DNA from: Candidatus Solibacter sp.
GTDB lineage: Bacteria; Acidobacteriota; Terriglobia; Bryobacterales; Bryobacteraceae
Reading direction: 5' to 3'
Assembly: GCA_017883355.1 (NCBI GenBank)
Contig: JADGNS010000041.1
Span: forward strand, 1 to 12,323
DNA length: 12,323 nt
In this document: piece by piece, positions 1 to 7,690 of the stretch
How the letters are laid out: the number at the start of each line of letters is the position of its first letter
How positions within the stretch are numbered: position 1 is the first letter of the stretch
Notes under the pieces: model-generated
Told to the model about the DNA's origin: nothing
What the model saw: only the letters and a program-made list of their open reading frames with translations
Database searches by the model: none
Position numbers and translations under genes: made by a program

Positions 1-357
<357 letters not shown>

Positions 358-365
<8 letters not shown>

Positions 366-1131
366 TTCCCATCCCCTGTAAGATTGAGGCGTCGAACAAC
401 CGCGACACCCGTTCCAGATCCTCCGGGGTATCCACACCCAGCGACTCGTATTCGGTTTCCACGACGCGGATGCGATACCCGTTCTCCAAGGCGCGCAACT
501 GCTCCAGGCGTTCCGCGGTTTCCAGCGGACCCACCGGCAGAGTGGAATACGCCAGCAGAAAATCGCGGCTGTAAACGTACAACCCGATGTGCTTGAAATA
601 GGGCGTGCCGGCTGATTTTTCCCGCTCGAACGGAATCGCGCAGCGCGAGAAATAAATCGCATCGCCCGCGCGATCCGTCACCACCTTCACCACATTGGGG
701 TCGGTGATTTCGCGCGGATCTTCAATGCGTTTCTTGAGCGTTCCCATGACCAGGTCCGGTTCGTGGACCATGGGCAGGATCGCGGCGTCGATGGCGGCGG
801 GGTCAATCAGCGGCTCGTCGCCCTGGATATTGACGATGATTTCGGCGTTTTCGGCGGAAGCCACTTCGGCGGCCCGGTCGGTGCCGGAAAGGTGATCGCT
901 CCGCGTCATGCGCACGCGCGCGCCGAAGTTTCTTGCAACGGCGTACACCCGGTCGTCATCCGTAGCGATAATCACACTGGTGAGGTAGGTGCACCGCGAA
1001 GCACGTTCGTAGACGTGCTGGAGCATGGTCTTGCCGGCGATTGGAGCCAGCACCTTGCCGGGGAAACGAGTGGATGCAAATCTGGCAGGAATGACGCCGA
1101 GAATTTTACGCGGCACAGAGGATCTTACCAT
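358..1131 (-). CDS. kdsB: 3-deoxy-manno-octulosonate cytidylyltransferase (CMP-Kdo synthetase)
   Basis: Activates Kdo with CTP to CMP-Kdo, the donor for the inner core of lipopolysaccharide; cytoplasmic. The product is 257 residues, close to the usual 245-255. Visible motifs are the nucleotide-binding IPARFASTRFPGK (about 14-26), the QGDEP motif (103-107), the HIGLYVY segment (181-187) and the C-terminal GVDTPEDLE (232-240), typical of KdsB. It starts at ATG 1129-1131, shortly before the conserved KILGVIPAR strand; only a weak AGG lies upstream. Its stop TAA (358-360) lies within the first codons of pyrG, whose product supplies its CTP. The gene diverges from the VWA operon across about 45 nt. 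A kdsB-pyrG pairing is known in other Gram-negative bacteria. Confidence 0.96.
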
Positions 1132-1176
1132 AAATCGCCTATGTTATTCTTGGGAAAGAAAGGCTGGCCAGACACT

Positions 1177-2148
1177 ATGCTGCCGTCCTCGGCTAAGCTA
1201 TTGATTCGTTGCGCCGTAGCAATTTGTCTGGGATCTGCCATATGGGGACAGGCAAACCTCGAAGTCCGCACCAAGCCGGGCGAGAAGGTGGACCCGCGTC
1301 CGCGCTCCAACATCCGGGTGGACAGCACGCTGGTGCTGATCCCGGTCACCGTCACCGACCCGTTGAACCGTTTCGTGACGGGACTGGAGAAGGAGAACTT
1401 CAAACTGACGGAAGATAAGCAGCCGCAGGAGATCACGCAGTTCTCCAGCGAGGACGCGCCGCTTTCAGTGGGTGTAGTCTTCGATTGCAGCGGGAGCATG
1501 GGGCACAAGCTCGACAAATCGCGCCAGGCGGTGGCGCAGTTTTTCAAGCTGGCCAATCCCGAGGACGAGTTTTTCCTGGTGCAGTTCAACGATTCGGCCA
1601 ACCTGATTCAAGCCTTCACGCGCAACCTGGAGGAGATCCAGAACAAGCTCGCCTTTACCCAGTCCAAGGGCAGGACCGCGCTGCTCGACGCGGTCTACAT
1701 GGCGCTGCACGAAATGAAGAAGGCCAAGAATCCGCGCAAGGCGCTCCTGTTGATCTCCGATGGCGGCGATAACAGCAGCCGCTACAGCGAGGCGGAAATC
1801 AAGGCCCTGGTGAAGGAAGCCGACGTGCAAATCTACGCCATCGGAATTTACGAATCTGTCGGGGCGCGCAACCGTACGCCGGAAGAGACTTCGGGGCCCG
1901 CGCTGCTCACCGAAATCGCCGAACAGACCGGGGGGCGGCAATACCAGGTGGACAATCTCAATGAACTGCCCGACGTGGCGGCCAAGATTGGAGTCGAGCT
2001 GCGCAACCAGTACATCCTCGGCTACTCGCCCAAGAACCTGACCCGCGACGGCAAGTACCGCCGGGTCCAGGTCAGGCTGGTGCAACCGCACGGCATGCCG
2101 CTCTTGCGGCCATTCTGGAAACAGGGCTACTATGCGCCCACGCAATAA
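1177..2148 (+). CDS. Exported VWFA-related Acidobacterial domain protein (VWA 1)
   Basis: A TIGR03436-type protein of 323 residues. The frame is open far upstream into kdsB, but ATG 1177 gives a convincing signal peptide (about residues 1-25: K/R n-region, hydrophobic core, AIWGQA cleavage region). ATG 1141 would add 12 residues and lacks a Shine-Dalgarno sequence. Domain order: signal peptide; a beta-rich lead-in (about 46-90); a VWA domain (about 96-275) with the full MIDAS set DCSGS (D103, S105, S107), T167 and D195; then the family C-terminal motifs RNQYILGYSP and QGYYAP. VWA domains bind divalent metal and mediate protein contacts; the partner is unknown. It is first of five same-strand genes and overlaps the next by 17 nt. 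It is more divergent than the two VWA genes that follow. Confidence 0.9.
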   Translation: MLPSSAKLLIRCAVAICLGSAIWGQANLEVRTKPGEKVDPRPRSNIRVDSTLVLIPVTVTDPLNRFVTGLEKENFKLTEDKQPQEITQFSSEDAPLSVGVVFDCSGSMGHKLDKSRQAVAQFFKLANPEDEFFLVQFNDSANLIQAFTRNLEEIQNKLAFTQSKGRTALLDAVYMALHEMKKAKNPRKALLLISDGGDNSSRYSEAEIKALVKEADVQIYAIGIYESVGARNRTPEETSGPALLTEIAEQTGGRQYQVDNLNELPDVAAKIGVELRNQYILGYSPKNLTRDGKYRRVQVRLVQPHGMPLLRPFWKQGYYAPTQ

Positions 2149-3088
2149 GAGGATACTCCTCGCCGCCGTGCTGCTCGCGCTTGCTGCAGCCGTGTGGGCG
2201 CAGCAAACGGTCTTCCGCGCGGACACGCGGCTGGTAGTCTGCCACACCACGGTGGTGGATAAGAACGGCCACCTGGTCACCACCCTGGCGCAGGACGCCT
2301 TCACGGTTTTCGAGAACGGCATCCAGCAGCCAATCAAGGTGTTCCGCCGCGAAGATGTCCCGGTTTCCATGGGACTGATCATCGACAACAGCGGCAGTAT
2401 GAGGGACAAACGCGCCAAAGTAGAAGCCGCGGCGCTGACGCTGGTCAAGGATTCCAATCCCGAAGACGAGGTCTTCATCGTCAATTTCAACGACGAGGCT
2501 TTCCTGGACAATCCGCACGGCAAGGCCTTCACCAACGACATCAAGGAAATGGAAGAAGCCCTGACACGCATCGATTCGCGCGGCGGTACGGCCATGCGCG
2601 ACGCCATCCGCATGTCGATCGACCACTTGAAGGAAAAGGCGCACAAGGATAAGAAGGTGCTGGTGGTGGTCACCGACGGCAACGACAATGCGAGCGTGGT
2701 CAGCCTGGAAAATCTGGTGAAGGCATCGCAGCAGAGCGAAGTCCTGATTTATGGCGTCGGCTTGCTGGGCGAGGAAGAGCGCCGCGAGGCGCAGCGTGCG
2801 CAACGCGCGCTCAAGGCGCTGGGCACGGCCACCGGCGGCGAGGTCTTCTTTCCCAAGGACGCCGGCGAAGTCGAAAAGATCGCCCACCAGGTGGCGCGCG
2901 ACATTCGCAATCAGTACACCATCTCCTATTCGCCGACCGACACCGCGATGGACGGCACATTCCGCCAGATCAAGATTACGGTGAAAGCTCCGGGCAATCC
3001 CACGGTTCGCTCGCGCAGCGGGTATTATGCGACTCCCGATCAGGCCGGTCCCACTGGTCCCGGAGCAAAAGGGCCTACTTCCAAATAA
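2132..3088 (+). CDS. Exported VWFA-related Acidobacterial domain protein (VWA 2)
   Basis: 318 residues with a clear signal peptide (RNKR n-region, Leu/Ala core, cleavage near VWAQ at 22-24). ATG 2132 lies inside the end of VWA 1 and has AGGG about 5 nt upstream, supporting this start and coupled translation. The VWA domain (about 76-262) keeps the MIDAS residues D85, S87, S89 (IDNSGSM), T153 (RGGTAMRD) and D182 (VTDGNDN). The C-terminus carries RNQYTISYSP and SGYYATPD, the TIGR03436 signatures, followed by a short Gly/Pro/Lys tail. No C-terminal membrane helix is visible, so the protein is probably periplasmic or secreted. A lone Cys in VVCHTT (position 37) is shared with VWA 3. The function is unknown beyond probable metal-dependent binding. 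Confidence 0.92.
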   Translation: MRPRNKRILLAAVLLALAAAVWAQQTVFRADTRLVVCHTTVVDKNGHLVTTLAQDAFTVFENGIQQPIKVFRREDVPVSMGLIIDNSGSMRDKRAKVEAAALTLVKDSNPEDEVFIVNFNDEAFLDNPHGKAFTNDIKEMEEALTRIDSRGGTAMRDAIRMSIDHLKEKAHKDKKVLVVVTDGNDNASVVSLENLVKASQQSEVLIYGVGLLGEEERREAQRAQRALKALGTATGGEVFFPKDAGEVEKIAHQVARDIRNQYTISYSPTDTAMDGTFRQIKITVKAPGNPTVRSRSGYYATPDQAGPTGPGAKGPTSK

Positions 3089-4002
3089 TGCGTTCTTTCA
3101 CACTCTGTCTTCTTACAGCGGCCGCGCTGATGGCCCAGACGCAGGAAGCCGCCACGGTCTTTCGTGCCGACACGCGCATCGTAGTCTGCCACACCACGGT
3201 GATCGATAAGAGCGGTCATCTGGTGACCACGCTACCGCAATCCGCCTTCACGGTTTTTGAAAACAAGATCAAGCAGGAGATCCGCAGGTTCAAGCGCGAA
3301 GACGTTCCGGTTTCGCTCGGCCTGGTGATCGACAACAGCGGCAGCATGCGCAATAAACTGGCCAAGGTCTCAGCCGCGGCCCTGGCGCTGGTGAAGGACT
3401 CCAACCGCGAAGACGAAGTCTTCATCGTCAACTTCAACGACACCGCTTACCTGGACAACCCCGAGGGCAAGGATTTCACCAGCGACATCGCGGAACTGGA
3501 AACCGCGCTGGGTAAGATCGATGCCCGCGGCGGAACGGCCATGCGGGACGCCATCGAAATGTCGATCCAGCACTTGAAGAGAGCGCACCGCGACAAGAAG
3601 GTGCTGGTGGTGATCACCGACGGCAACGATAATTCCAGCATCCTCAGCCTGGAACACATCATGAAGAGCGCGCATGCGAGCGACGTGTTGATCTACGGCG
3701 TCGGCCTGCTGACCGAGGAAGAGCACCGCGAAGCGGCGCGGGCCAAGCGGGCGCTGAACGACCTGGCCGAGGCCACCGGCGGAAAAACGTTCTTTCCCAA
3801 GGATGTGGAGGAAGTGGATGCGATCGCGCACCTGGTGGCGCACGATATCCGCAGCCAGTACATTATCGAATACTCGCCCTCGAATTCCGCGATGGACGGC
3901 AGTTTCCGCGCCATCCGCATCACCGCCAAGGCTTCGGGCAATCCAACCGTGCGCACGCGCAGCGGCTACTACGCCACGCCGGACGCCAAGACGAACAAGT
4001 AA
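3088..4002 (+). CDS. Exported VWFA-related Acidobacterial domain protein (VWA 3), paralogue of VWA 2
   Basis: 304 residues starting in a TAATG overlap with VWA 2, so probably translated by termination-reinitiation. It has a short signal peptide (MRSFTLCLLTAAALMAQ). The VWA domain (about 73-260) has D82, S84, S86, T150 and D178 of the MIDAS site. It matches VWA 2 along the whole length, including identical blocks EDEVFIVNFND and RGGTAMRDAI and the C-terminal SGYYATPD; by eye well over half of positions agree. This is a tandem duplication followed by moderate divergence, with both copies intact. Charge differs between copies around residues 55-70 and 125-140, which might tune partner choice (inference). 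The stop is again TAATG, shared with the next small gene. Confidence 0.92.
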   Translation: MRSFTLCLLTAAALMAQTQEAATVFRADTRIVVCHTTVIDKSGHLVTTLPQSAFTVFENKIKQEIRRFKREDVPVSLGLVIDNSGSMRNKLAKVSAAALALVKDSNREDEVFIVNFNDTAYLDNPEGKDFTSDIAELETALGKIDARGGTAMRDAIEMSIQHLKRAHRDKKVLVVITDGNDNSSILSLEHIMKSAHASDVLIYGVGLLTEEEHREAARAKRALNDLAEATGGKTFFPKDVEEVDAIAHLVAHDIRSQYIIEYSPSNSAMDGSFRAIRITAKASGNPTVRTRSGYYATPDAKTNK

Positions 4003-4196
4003 TGATCGGCGTGCTTTGGCGTCTCTCGCGCGGCTACCGGCTCTGCCCGTGGCGCAGTCCGTACCTGCGCTGGCGCATCGAGACCTACTGGGGACTGCAT
4101 GCGGACGAGATCACCTTCGCGCAGTTCTGGAGTTTCGCCTGGCGGCAGCGGCGCGAACTCGTGCGCTACCTCCGCTGGGCGGAGCGGATGAGTTAG
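4002..4196 (+). CDS. Small Trp/Arg-rich protein of unknown function
   Basis: I do not recognise this 64-residue product. It has 7 Trp and 12 Arg, is strongly basic, and shows no signal peptide or membrane helix; the second half (about 36-62) could form an amphipathic helix. Its ATG overlaps the stop of VWA 3 (TAATG) and no Shine-Dalgarno is visible, so expression would depend on reinitiation. Only 4 nt separate its TAG from the ATG of the TPR gene. The exact packing between two real genes, with no slack, is the main support for it being genuine. It might be a cytoplasmic partner of the membrane-TPR protein (inference). The alternative, an accidental frame filling about 200 nt, cannot be excluded from one sequence. 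Confidence 0.65.
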   Translation: MIGVLWRLSRGYRLCPWRSPYLRWRIETYWGLHADEITFAQFWSFAWRQRRELVRYLRWAERMS

Positions 4197-4200
4197 CGGT

Positions 4201-5340
4201 ATGCTGCTGCTGTTTCGAATCTGGTCGCAACCCGCCGGCGCCATGAGCGCGATCCTCGATCGCGGTAGTCTCCTGTTCGCCAGTGCGGCGGTGCTCGCCG
4301 CCACGGTGCTGCTGAAGTTCACCGCCCCCTTTTTGCCCATCAGTTTCTTTACACCGCTGCTGGTGCTGGCGGTGGTCTACGTTCCGGGAACGCTGCTGCT
4401 GGCCACGCTGCTGGGCAGGCTCGGCGGTGTGGGAGTGGTCTTCCAACGCGACTACTCCCCCCTGCTGACGTGCGGCGCCATGGCGTTCGCCGCCGCCGAA
4501 ATCCCGCTGGCGTTGGCGGCCTCGTTCGTTCCCGTGGGCTACCTGCTGATTGCCGCCGTGCTCTACTTCGCGCTGCTCATGTTCTTCGCGGTGCGCACGG
4601 TGTTCGGCGTGGAAAGCGGAGTCGCCGCCGGCGTGGTCGCGCTCTCCTGGATTCCGCTGGCCGCCGCTGCCTTCTTCTGGGGACCGCTGCGCTTCCTGCT
4701 GGGCATGCTGGCGTCGCCCTTCTTCCTCTTTTTCGCCTGGTATTACCTGGGCAGCGAACTTTCCGGTCTGGGCGCGGGATTGCGCAGCCGGCAGAGCTTC
4801 CGCCGCATGCTCGAGGCCGCCACCGTAAATCCCCACGACGGGGAAGCGCAGTACCAGCTTGCCCTGATTCACCAGCAGCGCCACCAGTACACCGAGGCCG
4901 CCGCGCGTTTCGCCAAGGCGATCGCCATCGACCCCACGCTGACCGATGCCCACTTCCAACTCGGGCGCATGGCTCGCGAACAGGGGCGCCTGCGTGAGGC
5001 GCTCGCCCATTTCCAGATCGTGGTCGGCCAGGACGAGCGTCACAGCTCGAGCGAGGTGCTGCGCGAACTCGGCGGCATCTACGTCGCCGCGCGACAGTTC
5101 GCCGATGCGCGCAACGAATTGGCGATTTACACCGAACGCCGCCCCTACGATCCGGAAGGGCTTTACTACTACGGCCAGTCGCTGGAAGGGCTCGGAGAGA
5201 CTGCCGCGGCGCGCGACGCCTATGCCCGCGCCGTGGAGGCCGACCACACCGCGCCGCGCTATCGCCGCCGCTATACCGCCCGTTGGAGTCGCCTCGCCCA
5301 GAAGCAACTCGGCAAGTTAGCGCCGGACTCGCACCGTTGA
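4201..5340 (+). CDS. Multi-TM (Yip1-like) protein with C-terminal tetratricopeptide repeats
   Basis: 379 residues. The N-terminal half is a membrane domain with about five or six hydrophobic segments (near 22-42, 49-72, 88-107, 111-131, 138-160, 163-184). The opening FRIWSQPAGAMSAILDRGS resembles the start of Yip1-domain proteins. The second half has about four TPR units (roughly 213-246, 247-280, 284-317, 318-351), recognisable from A/G/Y spacing such as EAQYQLALIHQQRHQYTEAA and DPTLTDAHFQLGRMA. A basic linker (RSRQSFRR, 195-202) joins the halves and suggests the TPRs are cytoplasmic (positive-inside rule). The likely role is a membrane scaffold. It closes the VWA operon, a VWA-plus-TPR combination also seen in Bat operons. 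The Yip1 assignment is less certain than the TPRs. Confidence 0.85.
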   Translation: MLLLFRIWSQPAGAMSAILDRGSLLFASAAVLAATVLLKFTAPFLPISFFTPLLVLAVVYVPGTLLLATLLGRLGGVGVVFQRDYSPLLTCGAMAFAAAEIPLALAASFVPVGYLLIAAVLYFALLMFFAVRTVFGVESGVAAGVVALSWIPLAAAAFFWGPLRFLLGMLASPFFLFFAWYYLGSELSGLGAGLRSRQSFRRMLEAATVNPHDGEAQYQLALIHQQRHQYTEAAARFAKAIAIDPTLTDAHFQLGRMAREQGRLREALAHFQIVVGQDERHSSSEVLRELGGIYVAARQFADARNELAIYTERRPYDPEGLYYYGQSLEGLGETAAARDAYARAVEADHTAPRYRRRYTARWSRLAQKQLGKLAPDSHR

Positions 5341-5589
5341 GAACTTCTTGATCTGCGCAACCTTTGTTCCGGCAGTCATTCCGGTCAAACTGGCGACTGC
5401 GCGCCGCGCCGCCCGAGTCACAGCCGCCGCCCGGCCACAACCGCCGCGCCGCCGGGCAGTCCATCCAGTGAAACCGGCGCCTGCGCGGTCACATTCTTGT
5501 GAGATTTCGTACCCCTCGTTCCCACTCCCGTATTTACGACGCTATCATTCGAGTTCGGCTGGCTGGATCAGTGGGTTGCCGCCTGCCTG
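5341..5589. other. Intergenic region upstream of the glycosyltransferase
   Basis: This stretch separates the VWA/TPR operon from the glycosyltransferase gene. I see no RNA gene or terminator hairpin with a T-run. A plus-strand frame from 5348 crosses it and enters the glycosyltransferase in another frame, but its Arg/Pro/Ala composition looks like translated GC-rich filler. The last part (from 5503) is open in the glycosyltransferase frame and encodes a plausible N-terminal extension (FGWLDQWVAACL), yet contains no ATG, GTG or TTG in that frame. A weak -10-like TATCAT occurs at 5543-5548 without a convincing -35. Confidence 0.5.
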
Positions 5590-6957
5590 GTGCCGGTCGC
5601 GATCTGGATTGCGATCAGCGGGCTGGATGACCTGTTTATCACCCTGATCGGGTTTGTGACCGGCCGGCTCCGCTTCCCTTGGCCTTCGGACGCCGACGTG
5701 TGCCGGGCGGACGAGCGTCCCATCGCGATCTTCGTCCCGCTCTGGCAAGAGCATGCCGTCATCGGCCGCATGCTGGAGCACAATCTGGCGGCCATTCAGT
5801 ACCGCAACTACCACTTCTTTGTCGGCGTCTACCCCAACGACATCCCGACCCTCAGCGCCGTCGCCGCGCAGGCGCGCCGCAATCCGCGAGTCCACGTCGC
5901 CACCTGCCCGCACGACGGGCCTACCTCCAAGGGCGATTGCCTCAACTGGATCTACCAGCGCATGAAAGACCACGAGCAGCGGCACCACATGCGCTTCCGC
6001 GTCGTGGTGCTGCACGACGCCGAGGACCTGATCCACCCCGAGTCGCTCCGCCTGATCAACTGGTTCTCACGCACTTACGCCATGGTGCAGGTGCCCGTCC
6101 TGCCGTTGCCTACGGCGCTCCACGAATGGACCCACGGGCTGTACTGCGACGAATTCGCCGAATACCAGTCTAAGGACATCCCCGTCCGCCAGAGCTTGGG
6201 GGGCTTCCTGCCGTCCAACGGCGTCGGCACCGGCTTCGATCGTGTAGCCCTGGAACGCCTCGCCGCCACGCGCCGCGGCCGTCCCTTCGACCCCGCCTGC
6301 CTCACCGAGGACTACGAGACCGGCTACCTGCTCCACTCGCTCGGCTACAATCAGATCTTCATTCCTCTCCGCATGGGGGCCGCCGGCCCGATCGCTACCC
6401 GCGAGTATTTCCCGCGCCGCTTCCGCCCCGCCATCTCGCAACGCTCGCGATGGGTTACCGGCATCGCCCTGCAAAGCTGGCAGCGCCACGGCTGGAGAAC
6501 TTCCTGGCCCCAACGCTACTGGTTCTGGCGCGACCGCAAAGGGTTGGTCGGCAACCTGCTCTCGCCGGCGGCCAACCTGTTCTTCCTCTACGGCGCGGTC
6601 AGCTACCTGGCCAGCCTCTGGCAATCCGGACCCTGGCACTTCGGCAGCCTCATCCCGCCCTGGGTTTCGGAACTCGACCGCCTCACCTACGGCATCGCGC
6701 TGCTGCAGACCGGCGTGCGCGTCCGCTGCGGCACGCGCATTTATGGCTGGCGCTTTGCGGCGGCCGCACCCATACGGTTGTGCTGGGGGAACCTGGTAAA
6801 TTTTGCCGCTACCGCCACCGCATTATGGGAATTTTGGAACGCCAGCATCCGGGGCCGGGGACTGGCCTGGCGCAAGACGGACCATGTCTACCCGGTTCCG
6901 CAGCCCGCGCTGGCCACTAACGCGGTTGGGTTCCATCCGCTGGCGGATGCTTCCTGA
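5590..6957 (+). CDS. Membrane glycosyltransferase, NfrB-like (phage N4 adsorption protein B catalytic domain)
   Basis: A family-2-type processive glycosyltransferase; sugar donor and product unknown. With GTG 5590 as start it has 455 residues. Catalytic signatures are the HDAED acid cluster (142-146, DXD-like), TED (239-241) and QRSRW (284-288, the Q/RXXRW motif of processive enzymes). PTSKGDCLNW (111-120), FWRDRKG (312-318) and CWGNLVNF (398-405) match enterobacterial NfrB. Membrane helices lie near the N-terminus (to about 22), 323-345 and 386-412. The NfrB C-terminal MshEN-like region is absent. The start is doubtful: the first helix seems to begin upstream (FGWLDQWVAACL, from about 5554), but no standard start codon exists there, so a CTG start (5563) or a small frameshift is possible. 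The end overlaps the convergent next gene by 41 nt. Confidence 0.88.
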   Translation: MPVAIWIAISGLDDLFITLIGFVTGRLRFPWPSDADVCRADERPIAIFVPLWQEHAVIGRMLEHNLAAIQYRNYHFFVGVYPNDIPTLSAVAAQARRNPRVHVATCPHDGPTSKGDCLNWIYQRMKDHEQRHHMRFRVVVLHDAEDLIHPESLRLINWFSRTYAMVQVPVLPLPTALHEWTHGLYCDEFAEYQSKDIPVRQSLGGFLPSNGVGTGFDRVALERLAATRRGRPFDPACLTEDYETGYLLHSLGYNQIFIPLRMGAAGPIATREYFPRRFRPAISQRSRWVTGIALQSWQRHGWRTSWPQRYWFWRDRKGLVGNLLSPAANLFFLYGAVSYLASLWQSGPWHFGSLIPPWVSELDRLTYGIALLQTGVRVRCGTRIYGWRFAAAAPIRLCWGNLVNFAATATALWEFWNASIRGRGLAWRKTDHVYPVPQPALATNAVGFHPLADAS

Positions 6958-7594
6958 GACGCCGTAATAGGGGAATTCTGCTGATCATCCGGTCCAGCCG
7001 GCTGGGCTGCTGAGGTTCCACCGCCGCCGGTTCCGGCGTCGCCACCGGCTCCATTGGTGCGATTGCCGGCACCGGCCGCGACTGGGCCTCCGTGATCGCC
7101 GGTTCCCTACGATCGAACGGCGAGGGCCGCGCCTGCTCCACGATGGCACGCGCCGGTCCCGCCTGTTTGCGGCGGTTGCGGGCTTCGACCGGCGCGAAGA
7201 CCGCCGATTCGCTGGTGCTCTGGCTGCCGCGGTAAACCTCCAGGCGAAAAGCGACCCGTTCCGACCCGGGCCAGTACATTACGCTGGAGCTATCCAGTTG
7301 CCGGCCAGTCAGATCCAGATGGCTCTGGAGCGTGCCGTCTTCGATGTAGAGAATCGCGCGATCGGCGTCGAGGACCGGCCGGGAACGGCGGTCCCATTGC
7401 ACCCGCAGTCCCTCGCCCTCCGCATCCGCCCGCAGCCCGATCGCTTCCGGGGTCGCCCGCGGCCGCACGGATATCGGGTGGCGCCGCAGCAGGAGGACGG
7501 CATCCGCCCCGGCAATCGCCAGCACTCCGCCGAGTGCCGCCGGAATAGCCCATCGCGGTATGTGCCAAGCCCACATCGGCTTGGATAGGAGCAT
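6917..7594 (-). CDS. Uncharacterised single-TM protein with Pro-rich tail
   Basis: 225 residues; not a family I can name. A basic, Trp-containing N-terminus leads into one membrane helix (about 15-37, ending LLLRRHP), giving an anchor with a probable periplasmic remainder. Residues about 55-123 look like a small beta-sandwich (LRVQWDR ... ILYIEDG ... SSVMYWPGSERVAFRLEVY), reminiscent of a fibronectin-III-like fold. A Pro/Glu/Ala/Arg-rich linker (about 140-198) follows, then a basic C-terminal patch (RMISRIPLLRRLRKH, 202-216). The start ATG 7592-7594 has only a weak purine-rich leader; M7 is an alternative. The 3' end overlaps the convergent glycosyltransferase by 41 nt. The gap of 96 nt to TIGR03435 upstream shows nothing clear. 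Confidence 0.75.
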   Translation of the reverse strand: MLLSKPMWAWHIPRWAIPAALGGVLAIAGADAVLLLRRHPISVRPRATPEAIGLRADAEGEGLRVQWDRRSRPVLDADRAILYIEDGTLQSHLDLTGRQLDSSSVMYWPGSERVAFRLEVYRGSQSTSESAVFAPVEARNRRKQAGPARAIVEQARPSPFDRREPAITEAQSRPVPAIAPMEPVATPEPAAVEPQQPSRLDRMISRIPLLRRLRKHPPADGTQPR

Positions 7595-7690
7595 CTTTCA
7601 GTCCGATGTCTGGATCCGCACGTTTCCGGTTGAGTGGTCGGGCCGGTATTCGGTCCGCGAGAGCCCGTTTTCTTCCCCGAGCGCCCCACG

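Noticed and set aside
763..1176. Plus-strand frame of VWA 1 extending upstream through kdsB
   Set aside because: It is antisense to the well-conserved kdsB, and ATG 1177 gives a proper signal peptide; the upstream part is only an open frame.
1465..2688. Long minus-strand frame of 407 codons opposite VWA 1 and VWA 2
   Set aside because: Antisense shadow of two genes with clear family motifs; it spans the junction of both and has low-complexity Ser/Val/Ala content.
4111..5307. Minus-strand frame of 398 codons opposite the TPR gene, rich in His/Gln/Glu/Arg
   Set aside because: Composition is what antisense GC-rich coding DNA gives; the plus strand has clear TPR units and membrane helices.
4577..5464. 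Second long minus-strand frame (Arg/Gly/Ala-rich) opposite the TPR gene
   Set aside because: Shadow frame with no recognisable motif and extreme Arg content.
5348..5647. Plus-strand frame of 99 codons between the TPR gene and the glycosyltransferase
   Set aside because: Arg/Pro/Ala-rich with no motif, and it enters the glycosyltransferase in a different frame; treated as filler.
5590..6957. Glycosyltransferase as cellulose synthase (BcsA)
   Set aside because: The QRSRW motif is shared, but CWGNLVNF, PTSKGDCLNW and FWRDRKG match NfrB and no PilZ domain is present.
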